A DNA stretch of 64,000 nt from Desulfoluna sp942491485 (GCA_942491485.1 CALOAX010000011.1:62001-126000); one strand, 5' to 3'. Positions 16,032 to 24,536 are shown, counted from the stretch's first letter. A program made the numbers and translations. The notes: a model not told the origin generated them from the sequence alone.

Positions 16032-16673
16032 ATGCAACCCAACCCAACCTTTCTCAATCTGCCTGAGGAAAAAAAGCGCCGCATCGAAGGTGCGGCGGCC
16101 GACGAGTTTTCCGACAACGGGTACCGCAGCGCGAGCATCAACGCCATCGTCTCCAAGGTCGGCATCGCCAAGGGGTCCATCTTCCAATATTTCGGCGACA
16201 AAAAGGGGTTATTCCTTTTTATTTTCGGGCAGTCCGTGGATAAGGTAAAGGCTTACCTCAAGGAGGTCCGGGACGCCACCGCCGATGCACCTTTAAGCAT
16301 TCGACTGGAGGAGACCCTCAAGGCCGGTGTAAATTTCACCCGAAAGCATCCGGTGATCCACCGGCTCTATGTCCGAACCCTGGCGGAAAAAGAGATCCCC
16401 TTCCGCTCGGAGATCCTCACCTCCATCCGGCGATACAGCCTGGAGTACCTGAGGTCTCTGCTCGAGACTGCCCGGGACAAGGGCGAGCTTCGGGACGGTG
16501 TGAACCTTGAGGCGGCCTGCTTTATCATCGATGCAAGCATGGATCGTTTTCTTCAGGCCCTTACCCTCCCCCACATGGACGGAGGCCTCGGCATCCACAA
16601 TGCAGATGAGGACGAGCTGAACCGGCGCATAAAAGCCCTTTGTGACAGCCTTCTCTCGGGAGTGACCCCATGA
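16032..16673 (+). CDS. TetR-family transcriptional regulator
   Basis: A 213-residue protein with an N-terminal TetR helix-turn-helix (residues about 14-60; INAIVSKVGIAKGSIFQYFG is the recognition region) and a helical ligand-binding C-terminal domain. Its stop overlaps the mqnB start by ATGA, so the two are translationally coupled. That coupling suggests control of menaquinone synthesis, which is inference. A TTG at 16026 is an alternative start. Palindromes of the TGACC-N4-GGTCA type lie upstream of mqnE and are candidate operators. Confidence 0.9.
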   Translation: MQPNPTFLNLPEEKKRRIEGAAADEFSDNGYRSASINAIVSKVGIAKGSIFQYFGDKKGLFLFIFGQSVDKVKAYLKEVRDATADAPLSIRLEETLKAGVNFTRKHPVIHRLYVRTLAEKEIPFRSEILTSIRRYSLEYLRSLLETARDKGELRDGVNLEAACFIIDASMDRFLQALTLPHMDGGLGIHNADEDELNRRIKALCDSLLSGVTP

Positions 16674-17428
16674 AGCCCATTCTTCTGATGGCAGCCGTTG
16701 AACACGAGCTGGCACCGGCCCTTGCGTGCTTCGATGAAAAAGAGCCACTGGCCATAGCAGGCCGCCAAGCTTACAGCATGGCCTGTGAAAACCAACCCAT
16801 TATCGCACTTGTGGCAGGACCGGGGGCGGTGAACACAACCCAGAGCCTGACGGCCGCCATTGAACGGTTTTCACCGTCTCTTATCATTCAGGTGGGGTGT
16901 GCCGGAGGATTTGCAAAGGCAGGGGTCTCTGTGGGAGACGTGGCCGTGGCCACGGAGGAGATTGATGTCCACATGGGAATTGAGCCCGAAACAGAAGAGA
17001 AGAGCGTCCGACTTGCCCCCCTCCCCTTCTCCCTCATGGAGAAAGAGGGAAGGCAGTACACTCATCGTTTCCTGCTCGACCGGGGCCTTGCCGACGAAGC
17101 CGTTGCCGCAGTAAGAAATATGAACCTCACTGGCTTTACCCTTCACAAAGGCTCATTTGTCAGTGCCTCCACCATCACAGCCACAGCATCCCGGGCCAAA
17201 GGCCTATTCGACCTCTACTGCCCCGTCATGGAATCCATGGAAGGGGCCGCTGCCGCCCACACCGCTATTCACTACGGCATCCCACTTGTTGAAATCCGAG
17301 GGGCAAGCAACCTCGTGGGCAAACGCGACAGAGACAACTGGAACCTGCCCCTGGCTTTTGAAAACAGCTGTGCATGCCTGATGGCGTTTTTGAAGCTTAA
17401 GTGCATGCCTCCGGCGGCCAAGGGCTGA
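16670..17428 (+). CDS. mqnB: Futalosine hydrolase
   Basis: A 252-residue protein of the nucleoside phosphorylase/hydrolase fold. It cleaves hypoxanthine from futalosine to give dehypoxanthinyl futalosine in menaquinone synthesis. Typical segments are LVAGPGAVNTTQSLT, IIQVGCAGGFAKAGVSVGDV, the purine-site SMEGAAAAHTA and EIRGASNLVGKRDRDNW. Overlaps the TetR gene by 4 bases. The last eight codons (CMPPAAKG) and stop fall inside an R1 repeat, so the natural C-terminus has been replaced by repeat sequence. The presence of MqnB implies the route via futalosine rather than direct use of aminofutalosine. Confidence 0.93.
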   Translation: MKPILLMAAVEHELAPALACFDEKEPLAIAGRQAYSMACENQPIIALVAGPGAVNTTQSLTAAIERFSPSLIIQVGCAGGFAKAGVSVGDVAVATEEIDVHMGIEPETEEKSVRLAPLPFSLMEKEGRQYTHRFLLDRGLADEAVAAVRNMNLTGFTLHKGSFVSASTITATASRAKGLFDLYCPVMESMEGAAAAHTAIHYGIPLVEIRGASNLVGKRDRDNWNLPLAFENSCACLMAFLKLKCMPPAAKG

Positions 17429-17509
17429 GCCCTTGGATCCCAGGTTCGCAAATGCTCCGAACCCTCGTTCCTCGGGTACGTCACATCTGCTGACGGGCTG
17501 CGCCCGTGA
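17406..17509. repeat. R1 repeat overlapping mqnB 3' end
   Basis: GCCTCCGGCGGCCAAGGGCT opens it, with CCAAGGGCTGAGCCCTTGG as a hairpin, the core CCCTCGTTCCTCGGG, and GACGGGCTGCGCCCGTGA at the end. The mqnB stop codon TGA is within the first hairpin. Confidence 0.88.
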
Positions 17510-17572
17510 GTAACCGCAGAGGTTACCCAAGCGCCTTCATGCAGCCCAAATGGCACTTCATGCTCTTCATGA

Positions 17573-17953
17573 TTTATTCCAGCATGGAAAACCTTGGCCT
17601 CTGGCCAAGGTCAGAGTTCACAGGCTTTGCCGAGTGAACGACTCACAGTAAACGACGAGATACGCCATAGTTAATGGCAACATTTGGAGTCGTCGCAAAA
17701 GAAGGCCTTATGAACCACGAAGGACACGAAGAAAATTAAAAGAGTGATAGCTCGCTTTTGCGGCGAAGCCGCCTTCGTGCTCTTCGTGTCCTTCGTGGTA
17801 GAAAGCCATTCTTTCATTCGGTTTGACGTTACCGTCAATCTGGAGACGGTGGGCAGAGATGAATAGTGTTTCTTTCACCCTGTCAGGAGTAAGGTATTTT
17901 ATCCCTTTTAGGGTTATTTCATTACCGGCCCCTCTGGAATCGGATTTTTATTA
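17573..17953. repeat. R2 repeat, copy a (about 380 bp)
   Basis: This stretch matches the reverse complement of 59001-59388 over its whole length with scattered substitutions. Landmarks shared by both are GGAAAACCTTGGCCT, CGCCAT.GTTAATGGCAAC-like text, AAGGCCTTATGAACCACGAA-type words, GGCGAAGCCGCCTTCGTGCT, and GGAGTAAGGTATTTTA. The centre is a long palindrome (ACCACGAAGGACACGAAG against CTTCGTGTCCTTCGTGGT). No open frame is shared. It lies between mqnB and mqnD. Confidence 0.88.
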
Positions 17954-17979
17954 TAATAAGGTTGAACATGACGTCAGCT

Positions 17980-18095
17980 GAATTCGGGTTGACTTTGACC
18001 GGAATATCTCGCTTCAAGGGCGGATGTGATTTGAGCTGAGGGACGAGGGCAAAACGCATCCGAAACCCGCTGTCATGGTCGCACACGGAGCAGTT
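17980..18095. repeat. R1 repeat, degenerate core
   Basis: GCGGATGTGATTTGAGCTGA, GGGACGAGGGCAAAACGCAT and CCGAAACCCGCTGTCA keep the R1 core but both ends are lost. It lies just upstream of mqnD. Confidence 0.65.
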
Positions 18096-18176
18096 ACGAA
18101 CCGCTTTTATTTGTCGCATGAAGACTTAAGCAAAACCCCCTTACTTTATTGACTATTTCAATCATAGGCAACTGTC

Positions 18177-19004
18177 ATGACCCGAACCATCGCATACTCC
18201 ACCTGCCCCAACGACACATTTATCTTCCATGCCCTCATCCATGACCTGGTCCAGGCAGGTGGCCTGACATTTGAGACTCATCTCCACGACGTGGAGGCCT
18301 TAAACACCTTTGCAAAAGAGCGACGGTTCGACATCACCAAACTCTCCTTTGCCGCCATCGGCCACTTAAGGGATCGCTATGCCCTTCTCCGTAGCGGTGC
18401 TGCCCTGGGACGAGGCTGCGGACCCCTCATTGTCGCAAAGCCCGGTTTCGATCCCTCGCGCCTTAGCGAGGTGGCCATTGCCGTCCCCGGCCTCATGACC
18501 ACCGCCCATCTCCTCCTGGGACTCTACCTCGGCAAAGTACCCCAGGCCGTGCCCATGGTCTTCGATACCATCATGCCAAAGGTGGCCTCCGGGGAGTTTG
18601 AAGCGGGCCTCATCATCCACGAGAGCCGGTTTACGTATCAGGAGCATGGTCTCACCTGCGTGGACGACCTCGGAGCCTTCTGGGAGCGTGAAACCTGCCT
18701 TCCCATTCCCCTGGGAGGGATCGCCGCCGCCCGCGACCTGCCGGAAGACGAGATTGCCTGCGTGGAATCCGCCATCTCCCAAAGCGTGAAACACGCCTTC
18801 GCCCACCCCGAAGCATCGAGGGACTACATCCGCAGCCACGCCGTGGAGCTCTCCCATGAGGTCATCAACAGCCACATCGGGCTCTACGTCAACGACTTCT
18901 CCATCGACCTCGGTGACGAGGGCATTGCCGCCGTTGAAGCCCTTATGGACAGAGCCGAAAAAAGCGGCCTCATCCCGCCGTCTGATTTGCCGTTGTTTAT
19001 TTAG
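18177..19004 (+). CDS. mqnD: 1,4-dihydroxy-6-naphthoate synthase
   Basis: A 275-residue periplasmic-binding-protein-like enzyme that converts cyclic dehypoxanthinyl futalosine to 1,4-dihydroxy-6-naphthoate, the last of the mqn steps encoded here. The opening AYSTCPNDTFIFHALIHD is diagnostic, followed by DVEALNTFA, DITKLSFAA, SGAALGRGCGPLIVAK and LIIHESRFTYQEHGL. No signal peptide, as expected for a cytoplasmic enzyme. It is on the plus strand, 750 bases after mqnB, with repeats in between. Confidence 0.96.
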   Translation: MTRTIAYSTCPNDTFIFHALIHDLVQAGGLTFETHLHDVEALNTFAKERRFDITKLSFAAIGHLRDRYALLRSGAALGRGCGPLIVAKPGFDPSRLSEVAIAVPGLMTTAHLLLGLYLGKVPQAVPMVFDTIMPKVASGEFEAGLIIHESRFTYQEHGLTCVDDLGAFWERETCLPIPLGGIAAARDLPEDEIACVESAISQSVKHAFAHPEASRDYIRSHAVELSHEVINSHIGLYVNDFSIDLGDEGIAAVEALMDRAEKSGLIPPSDLPLFI

Positions 19005-19095
19005 GATTCTTGTAACTATTCAGCTATGCCTCCGGCGGGTCGCTTTTTGAAAAAAGCTCCGCAAAAACTTTCCGGTTGTGGTCCCCTTTTCCCTT

Positions 19096-19411
19096 AGCCC
19101 CTGCGGGCTGATGCCATGACAAGGGGTGAGGGGAAAGTACACGCCATCACGTAACCATTTGAAAGGCAGAACAATGCACTGGAGAAGGTAGTGTAAAAGC
19201 CGAAATCGTTTGGAGCAGTGAAGCCCGTAGGGTGCGTTCCACGCACCAAAAACCACGGACCGGGATACCCCTGATGCATTGATAGAATGATAGTTGTGGT
19301 TCATGCAGACATGGTGCACAGAGTGCACCCTACAGGCTGATGCGATGGCAAGGAATGAGGGGAAGGCACACGTCATCATGGAACCATTCGACATGGCAAT
19401 ATACAGCACTG
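19096..19411. repeat. Direct repeat pair with inverted GTAGGGTGC arms
   Basis: GGCTGATGCCATGACAAGGG (from 19107) recurs as GGCTGATGCGATGGCAAGGA (from 19334); both are followed by TGAGGGGAA, ACACG.CATCA and AACCATT, about 85 bp in each copy. Between them GTAGGGTGC (19228) and GCACCCTAC (19325) face each other, with a GGTGCGTTCCACGCACC palindrome. No gene is seen in 19005-19487. Confidence 0.65.
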
Positions 19412-19487
19412 AAAAAGAAACGTCTAAAGCGGAAACCCTTGAAACAGCGAGACACGTTGAGAACGCTCTCCCCCCCAAAAAACCAGA

Positions 19488-19591
19488 TGCGAATGCTATT
19501 TGACCCGAGGGACGAGGGACAAATGGCATTCGCTATCAGCTTTCAAGGTGCTTTTGCCTAAAGCGGCTTCGCCACCCTCGCCGCCAGAGGC
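19488..19591. repeat. R1 repeat, right half
   Basis: ATGCGAATGCTATTTGACCC, core GAGGGACGAGGG, GGCATTCGC, then AAGCGGCTTCGCC and the right end CCGCCAGAGGC. The same variant right arm with GGCTTCGCCA occurs at 43033-43221 and 53129-53234. Confidence 0.82.
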
Positions 19592-19637
19592 TGCTTTTTT
19601 TTGGGGTCTTTTCTCTATCCCTTCACCGGTGCTGTAA

Positions 19638-20537
19638 TCAGCACATATGCAGGGCGGCAGAGTCCATCTGAGCGGGTTCCACTCGAAGCTCTTCGGCAGG
19701 CAGGGTGTCATGGGGAAGGGCAAAGGCAGGGGTAATGCTTTCGGGAATAAGGCCGCATTGATAGAGCTCATCGAAAAAGGCTTCCATGCCCTTGATCTCC
19801 TGCGCGCCCAGCGAGACCACAAGGTGCTTGAAATAATTGGCCACAAGCCCTTCGGGCAGGCCTGTTTTTGAGGACGCCTGCGCCACGATGCCATCGGGGT
19901 CGTTCAGCCCCCTTGCCCGGGAGTGGTGAAAGAGCTCAACGAGGCGGTCCACAACGGCGGGTGCCATGGAGCAAAAATCCCTCCGGATGGCCCAGACGGC
20001 AAAGACAAAGGGGAGTCCCGTCATCTTTTTCCACTCTTCGCCGAGATCATAAACATAAGGAAACTGACCGTGCCAGTCGTTTAGAAGGGCTGAGTCGCCG
20101 ATCACCAGACCGCCCCTTGCGCCTTTGGGGATATCGGAAGGTGCATGGACTTTTCCCTGCTCGATGATGGGGGCCACGCCTTTTTTTCGAAAGAGGATAC
20201 GCAGGAGATCCACGGATGTTTCGGACTCCTCGGTGGCAATCACGCGCTCACCCTCCAGTTCCTCCATGGGTTTTTCCGAGACAAAGAGAACGCTCAAGAC
20301 CTTTCCGTCACAGGAGATGGACAGGTCAGGCAACAAGACCCAATCGGCGGCATTTCGTACATAGGCGGCCGATGAGACCGGGCTCATCACCACATCCCCT
20401 GTTTTAAGCATGGCGTTGAGTTCTGCGGGCGGACGGGTCACCAGGGTAAGCCAGTCGGGGCAGTCCCCATTGTCGATACCGTGGTAGACCGGAGATACGT
20501 TGATGTAACTGATGCGCCCTATGGGTGTGTTGCACAT
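19638..20537 (-). CDS. mqnA: Chorismate dehydratase
   Basis: A 299-residue solute-binding-fold enzyme that dehydrates chorismate to 3-enolpyruvoylbenzoate, the first futalosine-pathway step. The opening GRISYINVSPVYHGI, PPAELNAMLKTGDVVMSPVS, SSAAYVRN and VIGDSALL are typical. No signal peptide. It is the most distal of four minus-strand mqn genes and is separated from the deaminase gene by about 100 bases. The C-terminal region after residue 270 is a little longer than usual. Confidence 0.95.
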   Translation of the reverse strand: MCNTPIGRISYINVSPVYHGIDNGDCPDWLTLVTRPPAELNAMLKTGDVVMSPVSSAAYVRNAADWVLLPDLSISCDGKVLSVLFVSEKPMEELEGERVIATEESETSVDLLRILFRKKGVAPIIEQGKVHAPSDIPKGARGGLVIGDSALLNDWHGQFPYVYDLGEEWKKMTGLPFVFAVWAIRRDFCSMAPAVVDRLVELFHHSRARGLNDPDGIVAQASSKTGLPEGLVANYFKHLVVSLGAQEIKGMEAFFDELYQCGLIPESITPAFALPHDTLPAEELRVEPAQMDSAALHMC

Positions 20538-20639
20538 AATGGGGTCATGCCTTTATTGTTTAAGTCGTCCTGCACCGTGGTTCATGGCTCATCTCAACCC
20601 TCATGCAGAATCTTAGGTTTATCACATTAAAGTCTTGAT

Positions 20640-21803
20640 TTATTGAACAGCACCCACGTTCAAGGGCTCATCAAAAAACCAGTCAAAAGAGAACGCTCGG
20701 CCCGAAGTGCTGGGAACCACCTTGATGAACCGGGCCGATGCGCCGGGCACAAGGCGGCCGAAGCGCCCCGCAAGCCCGAGGGCTTTTGCCCCGTTTTCCG
20801 TGGCCATACAAAAAATCTCAGGCGGAGAGAGTCCGGGAGCATGTGCTGCCACGGCCCTCATCTCGTCGATGATGGAAAGGCTCTCGCAGCTCGCCAGGCT
20901 GTCGGTGCCCAGGGCCACTGTCAGACCTTCCGCCACCATGGCCTCGATGTCCGGGGCCTGCCCGTGGAGACGAAGGTTGCTTCTCACACAGCAGGCAGCG
21001 GTGGCTCCCTTTTCTGCCAGGCGCCTGAAGTGCCTCCTCCCGCTCTGCAGCAGGTGCACCACGAGGGTATTTTCATCCACGACGCCAAGGTTCAGAAGAT
21101 AAGAGACCGGATCGTCGGCAGGAACAGGCCAGTCTGAAAAGTCGATGCCCCGCTCCGTCAGAAAATCAGCCCAGGCACCCTGGCCGGAGGTGATGAATTC
21201 CGCTTCAGCCTCCGACTCATCCAAGTGAATACTGAAAGGCCGGCCTGACCCTGTGGCGAGGGCCTTCATCCCCCGGATGGCTTCCGGGGCGGTGGTGTGG
21301 GGTGCATGGCCGGCAAGGCTCACCCACGGAGCGTCATCGCTTCCCGTCGGCATGGCAAGGGGCTCCGGCGACCCCAGCAGCTCCTGAAACCAGACGCCCT
21401 GTGCGCTCTTTTTCTCAAACAGGGGCCTTGTTATGCCCAAGGTAGAGATCTCGCCAAAAACAAGCGTTCCTGCCCCTTGAGCCTCCTCCACGGCCGTCCT
21501 GGCCGCGTCAAAAAGCGTTTTTTCTGAACAAGTGCCACGAACAACCAGAAGATCCCTCACCCACGTTGCAAATCCGGCGTCACTCTTCACGCGCCCCTTC
21601 AGGGCCGAAAGTTCAAGATGGGTGTGTGCGTTGACAAAGCCTGGCAAAAGGGCTGCATCCCCGTGATCCTCGGAATGTATCCCCTTGGGGCCACTGCCGT
21701 GGCCCACAGAGACGATCGTCCCCCCTTCCGTCACCAGATGACCATTTTCAATGACGGTATCGGCGTCCACCACCACCCATTTTGCCCGTTGAACCCGCGT
21801 CAT
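20640..21803 (-). CDS. Amidohydrolase, probable aminofutalosine deaminase (MqnX type)
   Basis: A 387-residue metal-dependent amidohydrolase. The metal motif HTHLE (His60, His62) follows LLPGFVNA; later ligands are in LAGHAPHTT, SIHLDESEAE and GTDSLASCESLS. This is the TrzA/MtaD/SsnA type of deaminase. Its position between mqnA and mqnC and the presence of mqnB, which needs futalosine, make aminofutalosine deamination the best guess. It could instead be another purine-type deaminase. Cytoplasmic. Confidence 0.78.
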   Translation of the reverse strand: MTRVQRAKWVVVDADTVIENGHLVTEGGTIVSVGHGSGPKGIHSEDHGDAALLPGFVNAHTHLELSALKGRVKSDAGFATWVRDLLVVRGTCSEKTLFDAARTAVEEAQGAGTLVFGEISTLGITRPLFEKKSAQGVWFQELLGSPEPLAMPTGSDDAPWVSLAGHAPHTTAPEAIRGMKALATGSGRPFSIHLDESEAEAEFITSGQGAWADFLTERGIDFSDWPVPADDPVSYLLNLGVVDENTLVVHLLQSGRRHFRRLAEKGATAACCVRSNLRLHGQAPDIEAMVAEGLTVALGTDSLASCESLSIIDEMRAVAAHAPGLSPPEIFCMATENGAKALGLAGRFGRLVPGASARFIKVVPSTSGRAFSFDWFFDEPLNVGAVQ

Positions 21804-21881
21804 CCGATCACCTGCTCGCTGGTAATGCGCTGGGTTGAGTCATGCCACAGTTTTGTTATCACATTGAACCGTTCCATGAGC

Positions 21882-22937
21882 TTACCTGGATAAGTGATTG
21901 TAAAAGCAGTCCCTCTGAACCGGTGCAAAGCCGGCCGAGGCCACCACACGAACCAGATCTTCTTTGGGAAGCATGTGATCCACCCCCGCGGCAGCCACCA
22001 CGTTCTCCTCGATCATGGTGGAGCCCATGTCGTTGGCGCCGAAAAAGAGGGCCACCTGGGCGATCTTCTCCCCTTGGGTGACCCAGGAGGCCTGAATGTT
22101 GTCCACGTTGTCCAGAAAGAGCCGGGAAAGAGCCAGAACGCGAAGGTAAGCGTCTGCCGAGGCTTTCTCCACCTGAAGCTCGGTATTGGTGGGTTGGAAG
22201 GTCCAGGGAATAAAGGCGGTGAAGCCGCCGGTCTCGTCCTGGAGATCCCGAATACGGGCCAGGTGCTCCACAAGCTGCTCCGGTGTTTCCAGATGCCCGA
22301 ACATCATGGTGGCGGTGGACCGCATGCCGGCAAGGTGTGCCTGACGCATCACCTCCAGCCACTTGTCTGTCCCGCACTTGTTGGGAGAGACCTGGCTGCG
22401 AACATCATCCACAAGAATCTCGGCCCCCCCTCCGGGGATCGATTTCAGCCCTGCCTCCTTCAGCCTCTTTACCGTCTCGGCAATGGAGAGCTCGCTCTGA
22501 TCGGCAAGCCATGAGATTTCAGGTGGTGAGAATCCGTGTACGTGGATGGGAAAGGTGGTGGTAAGCCAGCGCAGAAGATCGGTGTACCAGTCAAGATCCA
22601 GGGCGGGGTTCATCCCCCCCTGAAGAAGAATCTGGGTACCGCCCAGTTCAAGGGTCTCTTCAATCTTCTGCCTGAAGGCTTCCCGGCTCAACACATAACC
22701 GCCCTCTTCCCCTACCTTCGAGTAGAAAGCACAGAACTTGCATTCCGAGGTGCAGACGTTGGTGTAGTTGATGTTCCGGTCCACCACAAAGGTGACCACC
22801 GGCTCGGGATGCTTTCGCAGCCGAACGGCGTTGGCCAGACTTCCAAGCTCCGGCAGGCTCGCTCCGTGATAGAGTTCAAGCAGCTCGTGAGGGGTAATAC
22901 GCTTACCGTCCGATATTTTTTGATATAGAGCTTCCAC
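21882..22937 (-). CDS. mqnC: Cyclic dehypoxanthinyl futalosine synthase
   Basis: A 351-residue radical SAM enzyme that cyclises dehypoxanthinyl futalosine. The cluster motif is VCTSECKFCAFY (Cys62, Cys66, Cys69). Further family text is GGTQILLQGGMNPALDLDWY, SPPEISWLA, LKSIPGGGAEILVDDVR and MFGHLET. The start is a GTG behind TTAGGAGATACCT. It is a paralogue of mqnE next to it (for example both share PGGGAE and a matching C-terminal FYNHLS). Needs an iron-sulfur cluster and so anaerobic or reducing conditions. Confidence 0.96.
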   Translation of the reverse strand: MEALYQKISDGKRITPHELLELYHGASLPELGSLANAVRLRKHPEPVVTFVVDRNINYTNVCTSECKFCAFYSKVGEEGGYVLSREAFRQKIEETLELGGTQILLQGGMNPALDLDWYTDLLRWLTTTFPIHVHGFSPPEISWLADQSELSIAETVKRLKEAGLKSIPGGGAEILVDDVRSQVSPNKCGTDKWLEVMRQAHLAGMRSTATMMFGHLETPEQLVEHLARIRDLQDETGGFTAFIPWTFQPTNTELQVEKASADAYLRVLALSRLFLDNVDNIQASWVTQGEKIAQVALFFGANDMGSTMIEENVVAAAGVDHMLPKEDLVRVVASAGFAPVQRDCFYNHLSR

Positions 22938-23007
22938 AGGTATCTCCTAAGAGAAATGGTAACGATTCTATTATGCCTTCTATGGTTAAATTGCTTGGAA
23001 AAACCAA

Positions 23008-23179
23008 GCCTCCGGCGGCAAGGTGTGCCACCTTGAAAGCGGGTTGCGAATGATCCCAACCCTCGTTCCTCGGGTCGAGATCATTCGCGAAGGCTTCCGT
23101 CAATAAACAGCCAAGACCTGTTTATCAAACCCACTTTCAGATCAGGCAAAAGTTTGGCCCCGGCAGGGCCGCCGGAGGC
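23008..23179. repeat. R1 repeat, full length, reverse
   Basis: GCCTCCGGCGGCAAGGTGTG opens; the core CCCTCGTTCCTCGGG is flanked by GCGAATGATC and GATCATTCGC, a clean stem; it closes AAAAGTTTGGCCCCGGCAGG then GCCGCCGGAGGC. It lies between mqnC and mqnE. Confidence 0.9.
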
Positions 23180-23196
23180 AACCCTGAGTTGAACAA

Positions 23197-24279
23197 TCAA
23201 GAGAGGTGATTGTAAAAGGAATCCCGCTCCACAGGTTCAAACCCCGCACCGCGAATCATGCCGAACATCTCTGCACGGGTCAGCCCCTTGGCCGACGTCG
23301 CCCCGGCAGTGTGGGTAATCCGCTCTTCGATGATGGTGCCATCGAGGTCATCGGCACCAAAAGAGAGGGCCACCTGGGCCATCTTCTCCCCGATCATCAC
23401 CCAGTACGCCTTGATGTGATCGAAGTTGTCGAGCATCAGGCGCGCAACGGCCACGTTCTTCAGATCATCCACGCCGGTGGTGGCAGGAAGGTGGGAAAGC
23501 TCCGTGTTCTTGGAGTGGAAGGCCAAAGGGATGAAGGCCGAGAAACCACCGGATCGATCCTGGAGTTCACGAAGGGTGATCAAGTGCTCCACGCGCTCTT
23601 CAAGGGTCTCGATATGACCGTAAAGCATGGTGGCGTTGGTGGGTATCCCGGCGCCATGCACCGTCTCCATCACCTCCAACCAGCGCTCCTTCCCGATCTT
23701 CTTCGGAAAGAGCTCCCCATGGACACGCTCGCTCATCACCTCGGCACCGCCGCCGGGCATCATGGTCAACCCCGCCTTTTTCAGCTCAGCAACAGTCTCT
23801 GCCAGAGAGAGCCCGGACAGGCGCGAGAGGTAATCGATCTCCACCGCGGTAAAGGCCTTGATGGTGGCCTCGGGCCGAACCTCGGCAATGGCCTTCAACA
23901 GCCCGGTGAAGTAATCAAAATCCAGGGCCTCGTTTAAGCCCCCCACCATGTGAATCTCACGCACCGGCTCGTCCTTGCGCTCAAGGAGCCGCTTCTTCAC
24001 CTCATCAATACTCCAGGTGTAGGCGTTGCCCGTGCCCTCATCCGTGGCAAAGGCGCAGAAGGTGCACCGGTTGGAGCAGACATTGGTGTAGTTCACATGC
24101 TGGTTGTATACGTAGTAGGCGATATTGCCGTGACGCTTCCTGCGCACGAAATCGGCCATGCGGCCAACCCCCGACAGGTCGTGGGAGGCGTAAAGCACCA
24201 TCCCATCCTCAAACGTCAGGCGTGTCCCCGCCTTCACCTTTTCCCAGACGGGCCCAAGCTTCGAATCAATGAATTCCAT
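23197..24279 (-). CDS. mqnE: Aminofutalosine synthase
   Basis: A 360-residue radical SAM enzyme that joins 3-enolpyruvoylbenzoate to SAM-derived adenosine, giving aminofutalosine. The cluster motif is NVCSNRCTFCAF (Cys68, Cys72, Cys75); IHMVGGLNEALDFDYFTGLL, MMPGGGAEVMSERVH and GHIETLEERVEHL are typical. ATG at 24279 is chosen over an upstream GTG at 24294. It heads the minus-strand mqn group, and two palindromes (24355-24383) lie just upstream where a promoter is expected. Confidence 0.96.
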   Translation of the reverse strand: MEFIDSKLGPVWEKVKAGTRLTFEDGMVLYASHDLSGVGRMADFVRRKRHGNIAYYVYNQHVNYTNVCSNRCTFCAFATDEGTGNAYTWSIDEVKKRLLERKDEPVREIHMVGGLNEALDFDYFTGLLKAIAEVRPEATIKAFTAVEIDYLSRLSGLSLAETVAELKKAGLTMMPGGGAEVMSERVHGELFPKKIGKERWLEVMETVHGAGIPTNATMLYGHIETLEERVEHLITLRELQDRSGGFSAFIPLAFHSKNTELSHLPATTGVDDLKNVAVARLMLDNFDHIKAYWVMIGEKMAQVALSFGADDLDGTIIEERITHTAGATSAKGLTRAEMFGMIRGAGFEPVERDSFYNHLS

Positions 24280-24354
24280 ATTCCCCACTTCCACGAGGTT
24301 ATTCAGATGACCTGCCGTACCACAAGCCCCTGTTCCAGTTCACATCCCTGCCTG

Positions 24355-24383
24355 TGACCACCTGGTCAGTGACCACTCGGTCA
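24355..24383. promoter_or_regulatory. Tandem TGACC-N4-GGTCA palindromes upstream of mqnE
   Basis: TGACCACCTGGTCA (24355-24368) is a 14-bp palindrome with a two-base centre mismatch, and TGACCACTCGGTCA (24370-24383) has the same half-sites. They sit 76-104 bases before the mqnE ATG and are 15 bases apart, which would place bound dimers on nearly opposite or adjacent faces. TetR-family proteins bind sites of this form; the mqnB-linked TetR is the natural candidate, by inference. Confidence 0.6.
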
Positions 24384-24445
24384 TATATACAGAGGTTTTA
24401 TGCCTGTGGCAAGCGCCTGTTCAGTGAAAGCAGTCTTAAACGCGT

Positions 24446-24529
24446 GCCTCCGGCGGCCAGGGGATGCTCCCCTGGACCCCAGGTTGCGAAAGGTCTTGAC
24501 CCGAGGTACGAGGGGCAAGACCTTTCGCT
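24446..24529. repeat. R1 repeat, short form
   Basis: GCCTCCGGCGGCCAGGGGAT, with CCAGGGGATGCTCCCCTGG, then a perfect stem GCGAAAGGTCTTG / CAAGACCTTTCGC around CCCGAGGTACGAGGGG. The stem differs in sequence from other copies yet still pairs, which is compensatory change. Confidence 0.87.
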
Positions 24530-24536
24530 AGGTACC

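Noticed and set aside
17573..17953. A protein-coding insertion sequence in R2
   Set aside because: No shared open frame or transposase motif is present in either copy.
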